Source: Thalassospira povalilytica (lineage in GTDB: Bacteria; Pseudomonadota; Alphaproteobacteria; Rhodospirillales; Thalassospiraceae). From it: DNA of 64,000 nucleotides. Made by a program: the position numbers and the translations under genes. The stretch lies in NCBI RefSeq assembly GCF_002844235.1, contig NZ_PGTS01000003.1, positions 434,001 to 498,000 on the forward strand. The letters run 5' to 3'. Position 1 is the stretch's first letter. Each line of letters begins with the position of its first letter. The notes under the pieces are model-generated. The model saw only the letters and a program-made list of their open reading frames with translations. It was not told the DNA's origin and searched no databases. This document shows positions 62,657-64,000 of the stretch, piece by piece.

Positions 62657-64000
62657 GTGGCAGAAGAAGACGACGAACAGCAAAGCGGCGGGCAATCAGC
62701 AGCCAAGATGGCGATGAAGCAGATCGCCGAACGCGAATTGCGGACCATCCGTCGGCGCATTCGGCGCCGCAGGATGCTTTTGATCGGGTTTTTCCTGTCG
62801 GTAACGATCTTTGCCGTGCTGGGCATTGGCTATTCGATCCAGTCCAATCTGGATCTGAGCCGCAACATGATCAGAAGCCCCGAAATCCGTATTCTCGGCT
62901 ATGACGGGGCGTTGCTTGAAACCATCAAGGGCCATTACAGTCAGGATGTCTCGCTGACCACCCTGCCCGAACGGGTCCAGAACGTCTTTGTCGCCGCGGC
63001 CGACCCCGGTTTCTATGATCATTTCGGGGTGTCGGGATCGGATTTTGCCCGGATTTTCAGCGGCCGCGAAGGGGCCGGATCGACCATCACCATGAAGGTC
63101 GCGCGCAGCTTCTTCAAAACCAAGGCCAACAGTGCCGGCCGCCATTTCCAGGAAGTGCTGGTTGCCCTGTGGCTGGAATGGAGCTTCAGCAAAAAAACCA
63201 TCCTGCGCAGCTATCTTGAACGCAGCTATGTCGGGCGCGGCATTTTTGGCATCACAGCAGCATCGCGCATCTGGTATGGCAGCCCGTCCGAACGCATGTC
63301 CCTGCATCAGGCCGCCGTCCTTGCCGCGGCCATCAGTGATCCTGAAAAATTCAACCCGCTGTTCTATCCGCGTGAAACCGCCGCCGAAGCCAACGAAATC
63401 CTGGCCAAACTCGGCCAATACAAATTCATCGAAGCCGACCGCGTTTCCGCCCTGACCCTGGTCATGCCCAAGCTTGATGTCCAGATCGAGGAAAACGTCC
63501 TGTCGGGCTATGTCGTTGATATGGTGCTCGAAGAAGTCGCCGATCTGGTCGGCTATAGCAGCCGCGACATCGATGTGGTCACAAGCATCGATCTCAAGGT
63601 GCAAAACCTGGCCCGCGATATCGTTGCCGAGGTCTCCGAACTGCGACTAAAACCGCGCGGTGCCGATCAGGTCGGCCTGCTGTCGATAAGCCCCGAAGGC
63701 CGCATCCGTGCGATGATTGGCGGGGCGAACTACACCCCGTTCCAGCGCAACCGCGTGACCGAGGTCCGCCACCCGGCCGGACGCATGATCAAGATCGCCA
63801 CCTATTATTATGCGCTCAATGAAAACAGCGACCCGGCGCAATGGGTGCGTGATAACCGCATGGCGGTCGGCGGCTGGCGGCCGATCAACCCCGATCACGA
63901 ATATCAGGGGCAAATATCACTGCGCGAAGCTTTCGTGCGCGATGTCAACACGGTGCCGACCAATCTGGCCGATCATTACGGGCTGCTCAATGTGCGCGAA
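62657..64000 (+). CDS. Degenerate bifunctional penicillin-binding protein 1 homologue (5' part)
   Basis: The frame is open for 448 codons to the right edge. A cytoplasmic basic stretch (RTIRRRIRRRRM) and one helix (LLIGFFLSVTIFAVLGIGY) anchor a GT51-like domain: FYDHFGV, AGSTITMKVARSFF, FQEVLVALWLEWSFSKKTIL, SYVGRGIFGI. A transpeptidase region follows (VVTSIDLKVQNLA, IRAMIGGANYTPFQ). The catalytic Glu of the EDxxF motif is A115 (AADPGF), and the transpeptidase Ser of SxxK is R376 (GRMIK). Both active sites therefore look dead. The GTG start has a weak ribosome-binding sequence; ATG 62708 is an alternative. Confidence 0.82.
   Translation, partial: MAEEDDEQQSGGQSAAKMAMKQIAERELRTIRRRIRRRRMLLIGFFLSVTIFAVLGIGYSIQSNLDLSRNMIRSPEIRILGYDGALLETIKGHYSQDVSLTTLPERVQNVFVAAADPGFYDHFGVSGSDFARIFSGREGAGSTITMKVARSFFKTKANSAGRHFQEVLVALWLEWSFSKKTILRSYLERSYVGRGIFGITAASRIWYGSPSERMSLHQAAVLAAAISDPEKFNPLFYPRETAAEANEILAKLGQYKFIEADRVSALTLVMPKLDVQIEENVLSGYVVDMVLEEVADLVGYSSRDIDVVTSIDLKVQNLARDIVAEVSELRLKPRGADQVGLLSISPEGRIRAMIGGANYTPFQRNRVTEVRHPAGRMIKIATYYYALNENSDPAQWVRDNRMAVGGWRPINPDHEYQGQISLREAFVRDVNTVPTNLADHYGLLNVRE

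Overview
The window looks like chromosomal DNA of an alphaproteobacterium, most likely of the Rhodospirillales and Thalassospira-like. The basis is gene content and order: a TIGR02300 'FYDLN acid' gene, a class II aroA followed by cmk, rpsA, sppA, ihfB, lapA and pyrF, then mutM, an enoyl-CoA hydratase, rpsT, dnaA, dnaN, recF and gyrB, and several TRAP transporters. The genus is an inference from memory; no search was run.

Layout. (1) 1-6.6 kb: a TPR methyltransferase, a ytoQ-family gene, and a GntR-regulated module with a fumarylacetoacetate-hydrolase-family enzyme and a TAXI-type TRAP transporter. (2) 6.7-26.9 kb: housekeeping core with tRNA-Ala(GGC), aroA-cmk-rpsA, sppA-ihfB-lapA, pyrF, an MFS exporter, a TSUP permease, mutM, an enoyl-CoA hydratase, rpsT and dnaA-dnaN-recF-gyrB. 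(3) 27-47.7 kb: an accessory cell-surface polysaccharide locus. A MarR regulator and a GT4 glycosyltransferase run leftward. Rightward run a type I secretion ATPase and its HlyD adaptor, a small RTX protein made almost entirely of nonapeptide repeats, a GT2 glycosyltransferase, a methyltransferase, a GT4, a tail-anchored coiled-coil protein, a degenerate GT2 paralogue, another GT4, two pyruvyltransferase paralogues around galE, an exported beta-propeller-like protein and an rfbC-like epimerase. (4) 48-62.5 kb: sugar-acid catabolism. uxuA-uxuB-kdgK lie divergent from a GntR-TRAP-idnD operon. A second TRAP operon follows with a 2-hydroxyacid dehydrogenase, a lactonase-like amidohydrolase and its own GntR regulator. 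(5) 62.66-64 kb: the start of a bifunctional penicillin-binding protein homologue in which both catalytic residues appear to be lost.

How it fits together. The polysaccharide locus resembles the Sinorhizobium meliloti galactoglucan (exp/wge-wgd) cluster in having a MarR regulator, a type I exporter, a secreted RTX protein and several glycosyltransferases. It has no Wzx, Wzy, priming transferase or Wza/Wzc in the window. The RTX gene has its own promoter and a 5' leader that can fold into stacked hairpins with a 7-bp pseudoknot. In the catabolic region the enzymes add up to L-gulonate or L-idonate or fructuronate to mannonate, then 2-keto-3-deoxygluconate, then KDPG, fed by a TRAP importer. 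No uronate isomerase gene is present.

All coordinates were read by hand from the sequence. Product names rest on recognisable motifs and family knowledge, not on database searches.
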